64,000 nt of DNA from Monilinia fructicola (GCA_008692225.1 VICG01000003.1:861501-925500); one strand, 5' to 3'; shown: positions 1 through 12,382, counted from the first letter of the stretch. The notes: a model not told the origin generated them from the sequence alone. Made by a program: numbers and translations.

Positions 1-2
1 AA

Positions 3-851
3 GAAGCCTTTACGGACCTCAATATATCCAGTGATCCCATCTATGCTTTCCCCTTGTCATCTTGGGCATACTATTACAAACTCCGCCAAATGGAATGGAT
101 AGTACAGTTGGGTTTTGAGCTTCAAATCTACCAGTCAGATGAGTTGTCAGGGATGTACTACTATCTCAATTACCTCTGTAAGACACGAAGTCGTCATCTT
201 GAGCGAATTCGAAGCGAAGTCATGCGATCATACTCTGCCCGCCGCAAAGAATCGAAGCTTGACACTAGCCAGCAGGCAGAATTTGCGAATGCAATCTCTT
301 ACATCAACTTCTCCATGTTAGAGTCCACTTCAACATATGGCTTCGCGGATGCACTATCTTCGTTATTTGAAGCTCTCCGTCGGTTGGATCTTATACCCAT
401 CCCGCCAAGGCCATATGGCGATGATATCATGCGTTACGAAGTCCGCATGAAACCGTTCTCCACCATTGGTCTTCCTGCACCCATGCCTTATGATACGTTC
501 ACACACAATGTCACGCAACCCAGAGAATCCACGCTCGATCTACTTTCAATCGCTACAGAGGCGACTGCCGCAGCAAAGAAAGGCTTCGAGATACTTAGTA
601 AGCTCAACCCTAAAGACGCATACTGTCGTGGGTCCCATGAAAGCTGGGTGAAAGATATTAAGAACTGTTTGAAAGCGTGTATCTTCACGGGCATCTCGAT
701 TGCAGCGGTCAAGAGGGCTATCGAAGCCGCGGGCGAGGATGGCAAAGTGATCGTTCAGGTGGAAATACCATCAACGGGGAAAGGATACCATGATTGGTGG
801 ATTGTGCCAAAAATAATCCCTGGTCCGAAAAAGGTAATGATCCGTTATTGA
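3..851 (+). CDS. MAK10: NatC N-terminal acetyltransferase auxiliary subunit (Mak10/Naa35), C-terminal part
   Basis: This is the C-terminal 282 codons of a gene that starts left of the window. The frame is already open at base 3 and runs without an intron to TGA at 851. The stretch YYYLNYLCKTRSRHLERIR resembles the C-terminal half of Mak10/Naa35. That protein is the large auxiliary subunit that anchors the NatC catalytic subunit (Naa30) to the ribosome for acetylation of Met-Leu, Met-Ile and Met-Phe type N-termini. The segment is mostly helical, lacks membrane segments and ends in a basic tail (GPKKVMIRY). The family is recognised from memory of its pattern, so another helical scaffold remains possible. 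No frame break is seen, unlike several genes further right. Confidence 0.75.
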   Translation, partial: EAFTDLNISSDPIYAFPLSSWAYYYKLRQMEWIVQLGFELQIYQSDELSGMYYYLNYLCKTRSRHLERIRSEVMRSYSARRKESKLDTSQQAEFANAISYINFSMLESTSTYGFADALSSLFEALRRLDLIPIPPRPYGDDIMRYEVRMKPFSTIGLPAPMPYDTFTHNVTQPRESTLDLLSIATEATAAAKKGFEILSKLNPKDAYCRGSHESWVKDIKNCLKACIFTGISIAAVKRAIEAAGEDGKVIVQVEIPSTGKGYHDWWIVPKIIPGPKKVMIRY

Positions 852-1135
852 TCTTCATGTTGGGCGGGGACTTGGACTTCACTGGAATTGCAATTCTCAG
901 AACAAATCCAGAACCTCAGCCATCGAATTCGGAGGTTCCTGTACACCTCCGAAGAATTCTGCATGCAGATATGCGGCAGGAATTTCCAGACCTCTGATCT
1001 TACATTTTAGTGCAAAATCATCGGACTGCATTCCAACATCCGTGTCTTTTTTTTTCGGCTCTCGCGACGCTCAGATGGGAATTGGCAAAGGAGAAGCATA
1101 GTATAGATACGCAGGCACTGAAAGTCTTTTGTATT
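852..1135. other. Intergenic, downstream of MAK10
   Basis: Short 3' flank of MAK10. I see no coding signal, RNA gene or repeat that I can support. Confidence 0.5.
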
Positions 1136-1825
1136 CTACGTAGCATTATCTCTAATAAACCTTTGTATCCACGTACCGTCAGATGCCATCCCAAGAGCAC
1201 CTTCCACAACGTATAACATTGCACAAAGAAAGCACACTAAGCACATTTGCATACGAGCCCTACACAACTTGATCGAAATCTGCTTCAGATGTCGATGATT
1301 CCCAAACGCGATGCCAAAAATAATAACCCAATCGCAGCGCCCGAGCAAAGCGACCACCCCCAAGCCCACAATCCAAATCACGACCCCTTCCCCCCTCTCC
1401 ACCAATCCTTCCTCCCCAAAACCACCCACCCCCCATAATTCTCACGCTCATCCCAACCCTTTTGTTGCACGTCTAAAATCTCATCGGACCCCTCGCCGAC
1501 ACACAGCTCCCTCGATGATGATGAGGATGATGATGATGATGTTCCCCCCGGGGGCGTCCCAATGTGCAATTTGTAAGAAAAGAACCCAAGGGATGAGCCA
1601 TCGTCGATGGAAACGCGTTGTGGGCGTGCCGTTGCGGATGCGGACAAAGGGCCGTCGCACCATGTTCGCGATAGCGTAGATGGGCCCTAAGCGACGATCC
1701 GGAACCGTCAAATTGTTGATTCTGCATGTGTGCGCCGACCTCGCGCCGCACCAAGAGTGTTTATGGGCTGAATGAATGGTGGCCGTATGGTCTGAGAAGG
1801 GCTGCGTCTGGCTTTGGGGTGACAT
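1136..1825 (-). pseudogene. Doubtful frameshifted membrane-protein gene
   Basis: Three overlapping minus-strand frames can be joined into one protein-like reading. An N-terminal part starts at about 1825. It passes through a CCCTTT run near 1648, where dropping one base continues into SASATARPQRVSIDDGSS and a serine run encoded by an (ATC)n stretch at about 1516-1540. It then continues through EGSDEILDVQQKGWDEREN. A second shift near 1385 leads into a hydrophobic segment (VVIWIVGLGVVALLG) that could be a membrane helix. No family is recognised and the opposite strand is also open here. This could therefore be chance in GC-rich DNA. It would be convergent with MAK10. Confidence 0.25.
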
Positions 1826-2415
1826 TTTTCAGGGACACGACGGGGAATGACGAGATTCGGTGGTCACGGTGCGTATGACGATTTGGAAAGTTTTATACCA
1901 TGTAGGTATTTTGAATATTACCATGATTTGAAGGAGTACAGCATGAGGCATCGCTCATTTAATCATATAAAAACAGGTATATAGAGTGAGTCGCACATCC
2001 ATTATGCATGCTACATTTCTTTTTTTTTTGTAGGCGGTTTAAGCGATGTACATACATATATGTGTTTGTGATATAGAGTACTAGTCAACTTTGTTTTAAA
2101 CCATAAAGTCGTATCGTATGAAAGAGGGGGAGGGTATACGCAAAAGTCCCAACCAAAGAGAATCGCTCGATATTCATCCTTAATCAATCTGCAGCCCCAA
2201 TCTTAGACATCTCTATCTATATATCCATAAAATGCTGCTACCTTTCTAGACCTCTTCTTAACCCATATGCATATGAATTAATCAGGTCATGAATTCGTTC
2301 TCACATCCAATACTGCGCCAAACAAGCAGGTTTATGCTATCATGTAACTAATTGTCCCCAATAATGAATGCTCTTGTCTATGCATGGGATGAGTTCCCAT
2401 CTTGCACATGTCAAT
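1826..2415. other. Intergenic, AT-rich 3' flank of HOOK
   Basis: AT-rich DNA with a T-run near 2020 and several tatata stretches. No coding signal is seen. It is the probable 3' UTR and terminator area of the minus-strand HOOK gene. Confidence 0.5.
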
Positions 2416-5400
2416 TCAGCGCCTTGGACCTGAGTTCACAAGCTGTCGTTGTTTGTTTAGCCAGCTCTTGGGCGCATCTTGTCTACGCTGAAGCACCACA
2501 TGATTACTTTGTAATCGGCTCGTGAGATCGTACCATGCTGTAGCAATGAGGGCGTTTTCGCGAGTGAGGTTCTTCACCAATACATCATTTGCAGCCTTCA
2601 CATATTTTTGAATCAGTTGTCTGCACATACACACTTCACCTGAGAGTATATATCTGAACGTGGACACAAATATTGTTTGGAATAGAGGTAAGATATTATT
2701 GATAATGGTGCTTGTGAGAACAAAAAATCGATACGTTACCTTTTGTGCTTCTGGGTCTTCTGCTAGGACGAGTCTTCGTTGAAGATCTTGAATGGTTTGA
2801 TTCCTTCTTTTGGAGTTGCTGGAGAGTATATCAGTCGATGCCTTTATTTCATACTGGTGGAAGTGTGGGTAGGTCATGAAGGTGGTGGATTTGTTTGAGA
2901 AAAAGATGATGGTGACAGTTGTGCTACTGGCAAAACACCAAGAGTTGCTGTTTCCCTGACAAGTTCTTCATCGTGTTGCTCATGACCCTCGGGGCTTTTG
3001 AGTTGCTTAGACTTCTTGCTACCGAACAATGCTCCGATTCGCTTGATTGCGGATTGTTGCTTTGGTGAAGTTGAAGTTGGTGAAGTTGGTGAAGATGGTG
3101 AAGATGACGGTTTCAATGTAGGAATAGTGTCCTCTTGACTTACCTCTTTCAATGCATCAAGTGCTGTTGCAGGCTCGGAAGTCTTGCCTGTTTCTTCAGT
3201 AGAACTAGATGGATCTTGAAAGATAGTCTTCAGTTTCTCCGAGAGCTTATCTTTGGATTTTAATGCTGCGAGAAGGTGAGACTGCTGGTCAACAAACTCT
3301 GCTCTCAGATTGTCATGCTGGGCCTGGAGAAGTGTCAAATCCTTCTCATATGAGGAAGCTACTAATTGATTCGCCTCCTTCAGCTGTTCTAATGCTGTGA
3401 TTTCATCGGAATCCATAGCACTCACTAACGTCAGATTAGTTAACGCTCTATGCATGCCAGAAACTCAATAACATACAATCTGCCCGTGCTCTTAATAAAT
3501 CTCGCTCGACGCTTGTAAGCTTTGCGGAAAGCTCATTGATTCTCTGGTTCAATTTCTCGATTTCTAGGGTGGCGTCCCTGTATAATGATTGTCCGGCGGA
3601 CTTCGCTCTATCTCTGTGAAAATCGTCGAGTGTCAGTTGAAAACGTCCAATTTCCATCATTTTGTCGACTGCTAAAACTAACGCTTCGTCTGATGTGATA
3701 AGGGACTTGTCGCCCATAATTGTTGACAGTTGATCTTGAGTGACGGCGTGAGCCTCTTTTTAACTCCTGTGTTTTCTCACGAAGTCTCCGGACTTCCATT
3801 TCCCGATTTCTGTAGCTCGCTTCGTAGTTCAGCATTAGCTTTGCCGCCATCATTACTCTTAAGAACCTGTAACTCTGCTCTCAGTCTTGATATCTCAAGC
3901 TGTGGGCTTGGTTCCTGTGGACTGTCACTCCGGTTAAGTTCGTCTTCGAGACTGAATCCTCCCGAAGGCTCTGCTGGCGATTGTGAGTTTGCACGTTCTT
4001 GAAGCTCATTGATGTACTTCTCATCATGTCGTTGTCTCTCCAGGGCAAGTTCCATCTCATCTGCACGTAATCTAATCTCTTCTTCGAGGCGCATAATCTT
4101 ATTTTTAAGATCTGTTATGGTATTCTCCTGCCCTTCGAGTACTTTCATATATTCGCTGCGGGTTGTTTTCAGTAATTCATTTTCCATATGGACTTTGTCA
4201 TAGTCCTTTTGGTTTTCTTGCAGTACATCTAGCTGCTCACGTAACCTTGTGTTCTCCCGTTCAATAGCGTTTTGCTGTGCAAGTTTCTTTTCATAATGAT
4301 CCACCTTGTTTGCCCTCTTCAGTAAAGCAGAATTCTCGACTTCGAGTTCTTTGAACTTGTCCTGAATCTCCAAGTCTCGGCTGTATTTGATCGACGCTAA
4401 CTCTTTGTTCCTTCGTTCCCCGTCTACCCCGCGCGTCTTCAAGCTCCTGCTCCTGGATGGCAATTAATTTTTCCCGCCTCCTCAAGTTTCTTTTCAAGTC
4501 TCAGAAGATATTCGTTTTTGCCTCCGTGGTTAATGGTCTCTTGTAGCTGTGTGATTAATCGTTCCTGTTCCCTGTTTTCGTCTAGTAAATGATCTCGGCT
4601 TTCTGAAAGATTTTTCCAAACGTGTAATCAGGTCAGCATTGCGTTTTCTCAATACTCCGACTTCGGTAAGGACAATGGAATACTTTGCTTCCAAGTCCAG
4701 TTCTTCACTGGGCTTGAGGAGTCGGTCACTCTTTACGTTCGGCACGGTAGCTTCAAGATCGTTCTCTATCTATAACCATTTTCAGCACCCTCATGGATGG
4801 CACACCACACGAACGATTCAACTTACGGTTTCAAGATAGTTCGCGATTATTGTTTGCGTACTATAGCTTAGCTTCGTTTTGATTCGCTCGATATATCTAA
4901 CTGGGATAGGGCCTTTCAATGCGACCAACAGGAATATGGTGATAAGCTGGAATACCCTGTTAGTTATGGCGATGTTGTCTCTCGTTCTGACCTTCTGTAC
5001 TACCTTCATCGTCTCGTTGGGATCCGAGTATTGTGCTAAAGCATTGAAATTGATCGGGTATTCGACAATAGCTGCGTTCATCCAAGGACCGCAATTCTGG
5101 TGAACAAATTTGATCAGGGACTTGTATACGGCCTCCAAGCACTGTTTGGCGGCAACCCATTTTGTCGAACTTGTTGCTTGCGGCAGATCTTTGACAGCAT
5201 ATGCGGGGTCGAAGTCCTCTAGATTATCTTCAATCAGCATCCAAGTCGAGAGTATGTACAGGAGGATGGTCGAAGATCGATGGTTTACAAACATACCAAG
5301 CATATCAGACAACACAAGGCCATCTGTCAAGTCTTCGATCGTCGTGACTTTGGACAGCACGGCAGGAAAGGTGTTGATCTAATCGCAAATCATTGGCATG

Positions 5401-5507
5401 GTTAGTATCTATTGAAAGATAAAAGGAGCGCGTAGGATTGAAAGACCTACCCATGCCAATAGAGCTGCCCTTTGAGAATCATTAGGAAGCTCCAAGCTGG
5501 TGGGCAT
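2416..5507 (-). CDS. hookA: HOOK-family dynein/endosome adaptor, reading frame broken in this sequence
   Basis: Fungal Hook adaptors link dynein to early endosomes. ATG is at 5507 (MPTSLELPND). Introns supported by splice sites and phase are 5379-5450, 5228-5296, 4947-5003, 4770-4826 and 3425-3476. An N-terminal Hook domain reads VTTIEDLTDGLVLSDML and TIFLLVALKG. A long coiled coil follows, then the C-terminal tail TAWYDLTSRLQSNHVVLQRR and stop at 2416. The frame breaks about five times by +1: near 4605, in A5 near 4470, in G4 near 4427, near 3825, and in A5 at 3757-3761. There is another break near 2877. A probable intron at about 2612-2738 also does not keep phase, which hints at one more indel. 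Corrected, the gene fits a full-length Hook protein. Whether the breaks are sequencing errors or real decay cannot be decided here, but homopolymer insertions recur in other genes of this window. Confidence 0.85.
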
Positions 5508-5693
5508 TTTTTCCTTTGTTGAAGGTAAATGGGGTTCTGTTGTGGATTCAGTGGTGTAAGGAGATGCGAAGAACTGAGTGAGGTTGAAGTCTTATCGTGC
5601 AGGTGAGGTGCAGATAGATGCACCAGTGATGCAGACGCAGATGATTGATTGAATTTCTATTCCGCAGATTACACGAAAAATGTGGTTGATTGT

Positions 5694-5712
5694 TTGATTG
5701 ATTGATTGATTG
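5694..5712. repeat. (TGAT)n microsatellite
   Basis: About five tandem TGAT units upstream of HOOK. Confidence 0.8.
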
Positions 5713-5810
5713 TAATATTTTTAGTGACGAGACCTTTGGAAGAAAGTAATAAAGGTCAAGTAATTATTAATAAGTCAAGTTTTGATTTGGACTGGATTGG
5801 ATTCTATTTA

Positions 5811-5846
5811 TTTGATTTGATTTGATTTGATTTGATTTGATTTGAT
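5811..5846. repeat. (TTTGA)n microsatellite
   Basis: Seven near-perfect tandem TTTGA pentamers. Confidence 0.9.
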
Positions 5847-6076
5847 TTTCTTTCATTCGTTGGCTCCCTCCTATTTTATAATTATAATACCCGTGGACTG
5901 TATAGAAGAACTACCTAGGTAGTATAAATATAAAATGTTGGTATATTAGACGGAAATCCTTCTCGACACCTGCATTGGATTGGGATTATCAAAGTCATTT
6001 ATGCCATTTTTCAGTTCTCCTGTTTCATTGTCTTGGATCGTAACTGAACTAGCTTCTAGGTATATGTATACATCCT

Positions 6077-6232
6077 TTCATTCATTCATTCATTCATTCA
6101 TTCATTCATTTCATTCATCCGTCTATCCATCCATCCATCCATCCATCCATCCATCCATCCATCCATCCATCCATCCATCCATCCATCCATCCATCCATTC
6201 ATCCATCCATTCCATCCATCATCCATCCATTC
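6077..6232. repeat. Compound (CATT)n/(CATC)n microsatellite
   Basis: About ten CATT units pass into more than twenty CATC units, with a few interruptions near the right end. The related tetramers suggest one ancestral array diversified by point mutation and slippage. Confidence 0.95.
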
Positions 6233-7313
6233 ATTGCCGCACTTGCTTCATACAGCACACAGTACAGTCAGTACAATTACAAAGGTCAGATATGGATCCA
6301 TCAAAGGCCCAAAAGTTAAAAAGTCTCCAGCTACTACTACTGTACAAGTACGTACTCCGTACTCCGTGCAAGTCCTCGTACCCGACTGCGTAAAGGCTCG
6401 AGTCCCCCCTGTTGAACATCCATCATCTCTTTCACACTTTGTGGGGTCAATTGCACAATTATTTTTGCGGGGGGTGGAATAACGATACAGAAAGAACGTA
6501 CTCGAGCAGTTCTTCAAAGGAACAAAGGAATGAGGAAAATATGGGGTCTCTATGGATACTGTGGTATACGGAAACGGGACGACAATGGACCACGCCGTTT
6601 GCGGTCAGTCAGTGATGGTTACATTGCTGCTACCTAACACTCGAGTAGGTATCTAGGGTTATCAAAGAGACAAAAGATCCTGGTGACATCTACTGTAGAA
6701 GACGAATAGACTTACGAGTATGAGCCCCGCTCCCGGTACTGTATTCCATTATTACCATGGACAACTTGAATTAGCCATTGCCAAAGTCTCCAGCTATGAG
6801 CAACTATCTGGGTTGGGCATGCATCAAGAGTTTGGTCCAAATGATTCTTATCGACATGAGGGGTGCGTGTAACTATGGCATGTCCAATGTCTGGCCATTC
6901 CTAATACATTGGTCAAGTGAAAAGTAATAACATCCGATCCAACTGGGCAGGTCTTGTAGAGAAATGAAATCCCATATACATACTAGTATGTGGGCAACCT
7001 GTGGGCGAAGCATTATAATAAGATTGTTTTGTGATACTCCTCGGATGGGCAACCCTCAATTCCGAGTGATAAGAAGGTAAATCCAAAAAAATGTACATTG
7101 AAGTTGTCTGACATTGTCCGACTGATTACAATTATCCTAATCATGCCAAACCATTACCCAACTCCAATTTCCTGATGCCTTCATATATCCCCATCTCGTA
7201 ATGGCCCTTCCTGGTACAGCTTCCTATTAAAGTGATATATCCCACCATCAGTCGGCACAGCTTTCTGGATGCGCCAATTTTCCACTGCATCTCGTCGTCA
7301 TCAAGATCGAACC

Positions 7314-7654
7314 TCAGCTATTCGCGTTGACAATCTGGTCTTCTTCTACGATAGCATGATAATCATTGCCCCATGACTGAATGGTAACGAGGACTTCAGC
7401 TGGAGCTTTGGCAGCGAAACCTCTGTAAAAAGCGATTAGATATAAACACGCATAGTTGGCTGTAGGTGGGTTTACTTGATAAGCTTATATTCGTGGGTGA
7501 TGATACCTCCAGCAGCCTTGATCGCATCCATAGCCTTCTGTACGACATCATTTGGAGTATTGTCCGGGTATGAGACAATTACTGCCTTTTGAGGCGTGGG
7601 TGCGCTCAAACCAGCAGTCAGGAATAGGAAGATAGAGAACAGTGTGAGCTTCAT
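7314..7654 (-). CDS. Small secreted peptidase inhibitor I9-like protein
   Basis: Two exons, 7654-7476 and 7422-7314, with a 53-bp intron (gtaaac...ttacag), encode 95 residues. Residues 1-18 form a signal peptide (MKLTLFSIFLFLTAGLSA). The mature part starts PTPQKAVIVSYPDNTPND and continues with an amphipathic helix (VVQKAMDAIKAAGG) and a beta strand (IITHEYKLIKGF). It ends EEDQIVNANS. This beta-alpha-beta pattern is that of the inhibitor I9 fold found in subtilase propeptides and in stand-alone fungal inhibitors. There is no peptidase domain downstream, so it would act alone, as an inhibitor or chaperone of a secreted or vacuolar serine protease. The splice phase (aa|a) closes exactly. Family assignment is by pattern only. 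Confidence 0.75.
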
Positions 7655-8560
7655 GTTGATAACGGCCGTTTAACCAACTGAAGATCTTGGTGTATCAAAA
7701 ATAAAAATACAACGTTCGATTATGGTTTGTTGATGACGAGAAAATGAAGACCGAGAACATCGATGGATCTCGGATGTATGTAGGTATGATACTATGATGA
7801 GGTCGGGTGTGGGTATATAACTCCTAGCTAGGCACAAGTAATCAATCACCTGCCCGTACGGAGTAATGACGATGGATAATCTTGATGCCGTGATTAGGTA
7901 ATCAGCTACAGCCATATGCGTGGATCTTATCAGTGCGTGCCTCAGCCATCCACCCATCCATCCATCCAATCGGTTTTGCCTTACTCCGTAGGTATAAACT
8001 TTCAGGTAGCATGGATAATCAATCCATCCATAGATCAACATCATCGCATTTCTGCAAACGAACGTCTTTTGATTTTCAACTTCGAAGCACCCTGAGCCAT
8101 CGATAATACAAAAACTTGCACGTCGTTCATCGACGAAATCTGCAAAGACAACAACAACGAACTTCATAAAATGGTGTGAGATCTGACTGGAGTATATGGG
8201 AAGGAAGGATAAAGGCGTGGGACATCAAGCAATTTATCAGGGCTAGTCCCCATAGGAAGAGGGAATTGAATACAGAGAGTTGAGGGTTACGGAAGGCTTT
8301 CAGAAGCATTGGCAGTCATCAAAAATACACACTTCTAGTTCTTCTCGAGTTGAATACTTTTGCATGGTACTAGTTAGCTGTTGTTTAAAAGCTCCTTCTT
8401 GTTTAATCGAGTCTTGGAGTTAGGTGGTTATTTCGCGACAAAGACCTTTTTTCTGTGGCTGTCTTTCATCATCATCATCATCATCATCATCAAGATCATC
8501 ATTACAAGCTTCCGCACCTTTGCAACCCTGCAATTTTCCGCGGCTTCCCTTTAGCCCATC
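7655..8560. other. Intergenic between I9-like gene and PCF11
   Basis: Shared upstream region of two divergent genes. It holds TACGGAGTA at 7857, its complement at 7982, and a (CAT)n run of about eight units at 8468-8492 just before PCF11. A 165-codon minus-strand frame here looks random and is not called. Confidence 0.55.
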
Positions 8561-10895
8561 ATGTCATTTGGAGTCCCTTCTGATGAGGTAGCGGAGGACT
8601 ACAAAAGAGCCCTTGAAGATTTGACTATGAATTCGAGATATGAGATCAGCAATCTAACCGTCATAGCAAAGGAAAACACAGAAACATGCTTTAGCTATTT
8701 CAGAGGCTTTGAAGAACCATATAAAAACAGGTAGGATAAATGTTCTCATTTAGTAGTACTAGCAAAGCCTAGTAATGATAATTGTGCTTTGCTTTGCTTT
8801 GTGCATACTTTTGTTCCATTACTTACAAGTTGATGATAGACTTCGCCGCAGAAGAAACTACCTGCTTTCTATGTGCTTGATTCCGTAGTCAAGAATGTCG
8901 GAACACCTTATACCCTCTTCTTTGGACGGCAGCTCTACTCCACTTTCATGGAGGCATATGCTTTGGTTTCGCACGATGTGCGAAGAAAAATGGATGAGAT
9001 GCTGAAAACTTGGAAGGAACCCGTGCCCGGCTCTATAGATACACGACCTGTATTTCCACCAGAGGTAACTCGTCCTATCGAAAACGCGCTCATAAAAGCC
9101 AGGACCTCTGCGCTACAGCAAGAGCAATTGAGAACTCAACAGCAGCTAATGAGTCGAGGTCGATCTGCCGTCGGCCAAGCTCCCTATCGTAACACGCCAA
9201 CACCTCCAAACCCATCTCGTCAACCTATTTATCCGTCCCCTGGATATCCTCAACAATACCCCTCCCCGGTAAATGGCCAACAATAATAGCAACCAAACCA
9301 ACGGGCATATGCAGCATGGTCTTCCTCAGGTATGTAAAGCGTCTCTAATTTTCCTGATTTATACTAATACTCTTAAGCGACCACCTCCAGTTCAACAGTA
9401 TTCTCAACCGTCAGGCAGCTCGGCATCCTGGCAGCAGTCACAGTCTCAGGGATATCAATCACCAGAGGCTAGCGTAGATGTATTGAACAGGGATATTTTC
9501 CAATCTCATTACCTCTTCAAAGGCAGAATTTGCACAGAGCCCATACGATAGTAGTATACAAACAAGACTGAAAGCCTTGCTTGATTTACAGACCATCCTG
9601 CAAACTCAAAGACTCCCACCTGATCAAATAGCAATGATAAAAGACCAAGTTGCGCAGCTATCGGGGGCTTCCCAGCCAGCTCCCAAGATTCCATCCCCTA
9701 GGCCAGCACCTGTAGCAACGCCAACACCCCAAACTCAACCGCAGCCAAGCTTAAGCTCTTTGCTAGGTCCTGGTGGTCTGGCTGCTTTGCTAGCCCGACA
9801 AGCTGCCTCCTCACAGATCCCCACGCCTCCCCCCCCTAAAGCAGCTGTCGCAATCCAATCTCCTCAACCAAAGCTTTCACTACCTTTACAGGTGCCCTTC
9901 CAACCTGCTCCCTCAACGCCCGTTCCGGCATCTGTGTCAACGCCTGCAGCAGATCCTAACTCCTTGCTGGAAAGACTTCGGGCTGCTGGTATGCTACCCG
10001 CAGTACCAGCGGCAACAAGCACACCTACCCAACCACCAAGTGTTTTAGGCGGCACTATTCCACCCGGGTTTCCACCATCCCTTCCTTTCATAAGTGCGCC
10101 TCCCGTGTCGAGAACCCCCCTTTCAGAAATTCCCAATGATGTCATTCTGAAACCAGCTTCGCTGAAAATGTAAGAAGTTTCGCTTATCTAAACTTCACAT
10201 TCCCGCTAACAATTCTAGGTTCCGCCCACATCTGATCTCCAGTCTGTACGAGAAGCTTGGCGCGCCATGTACCCAATGTGGGCGACGTTTCCAATCGGAC
10301 GCAGAAGGCCGAAAGAAGAAAACTGCCCACATGGATTGGCACTTCCGTGTTCACCAACGAATGGCAGAAGCCGAGAAAAGAGGCCAACATCGAAGTTGGT
10401 ATGTTGATGAACTGGTGAGTAATCGCTCCACTCTTTTTTGACCAAACCCTAATGCGTCACAGGACTGGATAAAATCGCGCGAACCAGAAGATGACCAAGT
10501 GAACGATCCATCAGATAATGCCCATGGTGCTGGTGGTTCTACTTTAGCTGCGAATGCCAAGCCAAAACTTCAGTATCTGGCCGTGCCAGACGACCCTGCC
10601 CTTGCTGGCAGTGTTTGTCCTATATGCCAGGAGAAGTTTGAGATGAAATGGCTGGATGATGCGCAAGAGTTTGTGTGGATGGATGCCAAGCAACTGGGTG
10701 ATCGTATTTATCATGGTAGTTGTTATGCAGAGGCCACAAAAGATCGGGGGACCCCTGAGCCAACGGTGTTGGGCAAGCGGAAGGCTGAGGTAAGCAACTC
10801 ATTTAATCCTTTCACTGTTGAATTATGCATGTAATATTGATATACGATAGGATCAAGAACCTGCATTGAGAACAAAGATCAAGACGGAGTCATAA
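8561..10895 (+). CDS. PCF11: Pre-mRNA cleavage complex II protein Pcf11, reading frame broken in this sequence
   Basis: Pcf11 binds the phosphorylated RNA polymerase II C-terminal domain and couples 3'-end cleavage to termination. The protein begins MSFGVPSDEVAEDYKRALED and has an N-terminal CID (KLPAFYVLDSVVKNVGTPYT). Next come a Gln/Pro linker, a helical segment (SSIQTRLKALLDLQTILQTQ), a Pro-rich region and two zinc motifs: CTQCGRRF with H-x3-H (HFRVH), and CPICQEKF. Introns are 8731-8839, 9330-9377, 10170-10218, 10415-10462 and 10790-10850; the end is TAA at 10895. Four places need one base removed: near 8683, A5 at 8723-8727, a T near 9285, and T4 at 9496-9499. Because Pcf11 is essential in yeast, these are more likely base-call insertions than mutations. 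Confidence 0.9.
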
Positions 10896-11618
10896 TGAAC
10901 GAATAGCATCCGACTATCTACATCTGTACTCATAACCTTATTTTCTTGGAATGTCCACTGGCGCAAAATAGGGATGGGAGTTGATTTCTTGCATTAAACG
11001 AGAGCTATTAGACTTGTGCGTCTGCCGAGGTGGGATATTCGCACATGAAACGAAATACTGTGAGAGCTAAGACTCTCCCTTCAAAAACTGGAACTTTGCA
11101 ATTGCAGCGGATGCTACATAGATACCATTGAGAATAAATGAACATAAATTCCAGATAATATTATCAGAATCGCAATACAGTCATGCCATGCTTGTATGGG
11201 AATGAGTGTGTATTTGATAATATCACATTCGTGACGAGTCCTTCTATACGATGACAAATCCGACTCAGTATGATATGAAAATTGAACACGATGATACTTT
11301 TGGAATACCTCGCGAGGTACTTCTCAGCCCACTTTTGACTTCCCATCCTGCTCTAAACAAAGGTAGATGGTACGAAGGAAGCAGGTATGATTCTCGACAA
11401 TTCGATGGATTCCATTAAAACATTATCATCCATCACGTTGATCCTGCAAAAAAGGAAAGTTGCTGCCACCATCGGAACAAACTCCTCACACACCAAATCA
11501 AATTCAACAAGCCAAACTTCAAGTCATCATCTCTTTCTTCATTATTGATCGCTTGTTTTGCTCAGGCCTTCATCCCCATCAATCATCATGCATGATCTCT
11601 TCGGTAGCTCATGCCTCC
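10896..11618. other. Intergenic between convergent PCF11 and wall-protein genes
   Basis: Convergent 3' flanks. No coding or repeat feature was found beyond AT-rich terminator-like DNA. Confidence 0.5.
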
Positions 11619-12382
11619 CTACAATAACAACCCCATGCCCACCGCTGCAATCAACACACTGCCCCCAACCCACTTATCCATCGTGCCCGCCATACCCGTA
11701 AACGCTGGTGGGGTAGCCGTTGCCGTGCTACTACCCGTAAAGGTGACATTACTTCCCCCACTGGTCTTTGTCGCGCCATGCGATCCAACCGGTGGTGTGG
11801 TGGGGACCGTGTAAGCCGGAAGACTAAGTATGTCACTTGTCGTAACACTCGCATGTGCAGATGGGATTATTGTTGGCGGGCTACTAGCAGGTGCAACGGA
11901 TGAAGGAGTCACCGATTGAAGAACGCCGGTGAGGGAGTAGATGGCTGCACAGGCCGTGAGGTCCATTCCGTCTGGGCAGCACCAGACGGTGAGGTCTGTG
12001 GCTTGGGTGCAGTAGTATCCCTCGGAGCAGGAGTCTTCGGTTTGTGTTAGTCTTGTCTCCAGCGACCGGATAGGTGTATGGGGTGATGTTATGACATACC
12101 ACCGGTGCCAGTAGGGCAGCATGTTTCTTTTGCAGTAGGGTCAAAACAATGAAGATCCCCATCAGTTGAAGCACAAGTTTCGTAACCCGTTCCGCAAGCC
12201 TCTGCACAGGTGCCATAGCCGCTGCAGAAGGTTTGGGAGGGTTGATAGCCAGATTGACGCTTTGCCAAACCATGTGCTGGGTTGAGAGATCTGGCTGCTA
12301 GTTTGTAGGGCATGCCCTCTGATACCGTTGCAGAAACAGAGGCTGCCAAAACGGAAGCTGCGATGAAAGTATTGAAATGCAT
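11619..12382 (-). CDS. Cys-rich GPI-anchored surface protein
   Basis: Exons 12382-12100 and 12034-11619 with a 65-bp intron (gtatgt...cgaag) encode 232 residues. A signal peptide covers roughly residues 1-18. A dibasic KR at 41-42 could be a Kex2-type site. A Cys-rich module spans about 53-123 (CSGYGTCAEACGTGYETC, ETCCPTGTG, CSEGYYC, VWCCPDG). A Ser/Thr/Pro-rich stalk follows. The C-terminus is hydrophobic (VGGSVLIAAVGMGLLL) after a small-residue region, as expected for a GPI signal. The start MHFNTF is preferred over an upstream in-frame ATG because it places the signal peptide at the N-terminus. Function is unknown; a role at the cell wall is inferred from the architecture. The second Cys-rich surface gene in the window (61949-63200) has a different membrane anchor. 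Confidence 0.75.

Larger units (their letters stand above)
5508..7313. other. Intergenic, microsatellite-rich
   Basis: Promoter side of HOOK, with dense simple repeats listed separately. No protein-like reading survives; long frames over 5980-6393 are translations of the repeats. One exact TACCTAGGTA palindrome lies at 5912 and one TACTCCGTA word at 6353. Confidence 0.6.

Noticed and set aside
5980..6393. 137-codon plus-strand frame
   Set aside because: It is a translation of the CATT/CATC microsatellite (runs of HPSI and HSFI).
7670..8167. 165-codon minus-strand frame in the I9/PCF11 intergenic region
   Set aside because: Its residues look random (GWMGGWLR from CATC-like repeats), it has no domain, and it overlaps the promoter of two real genes.
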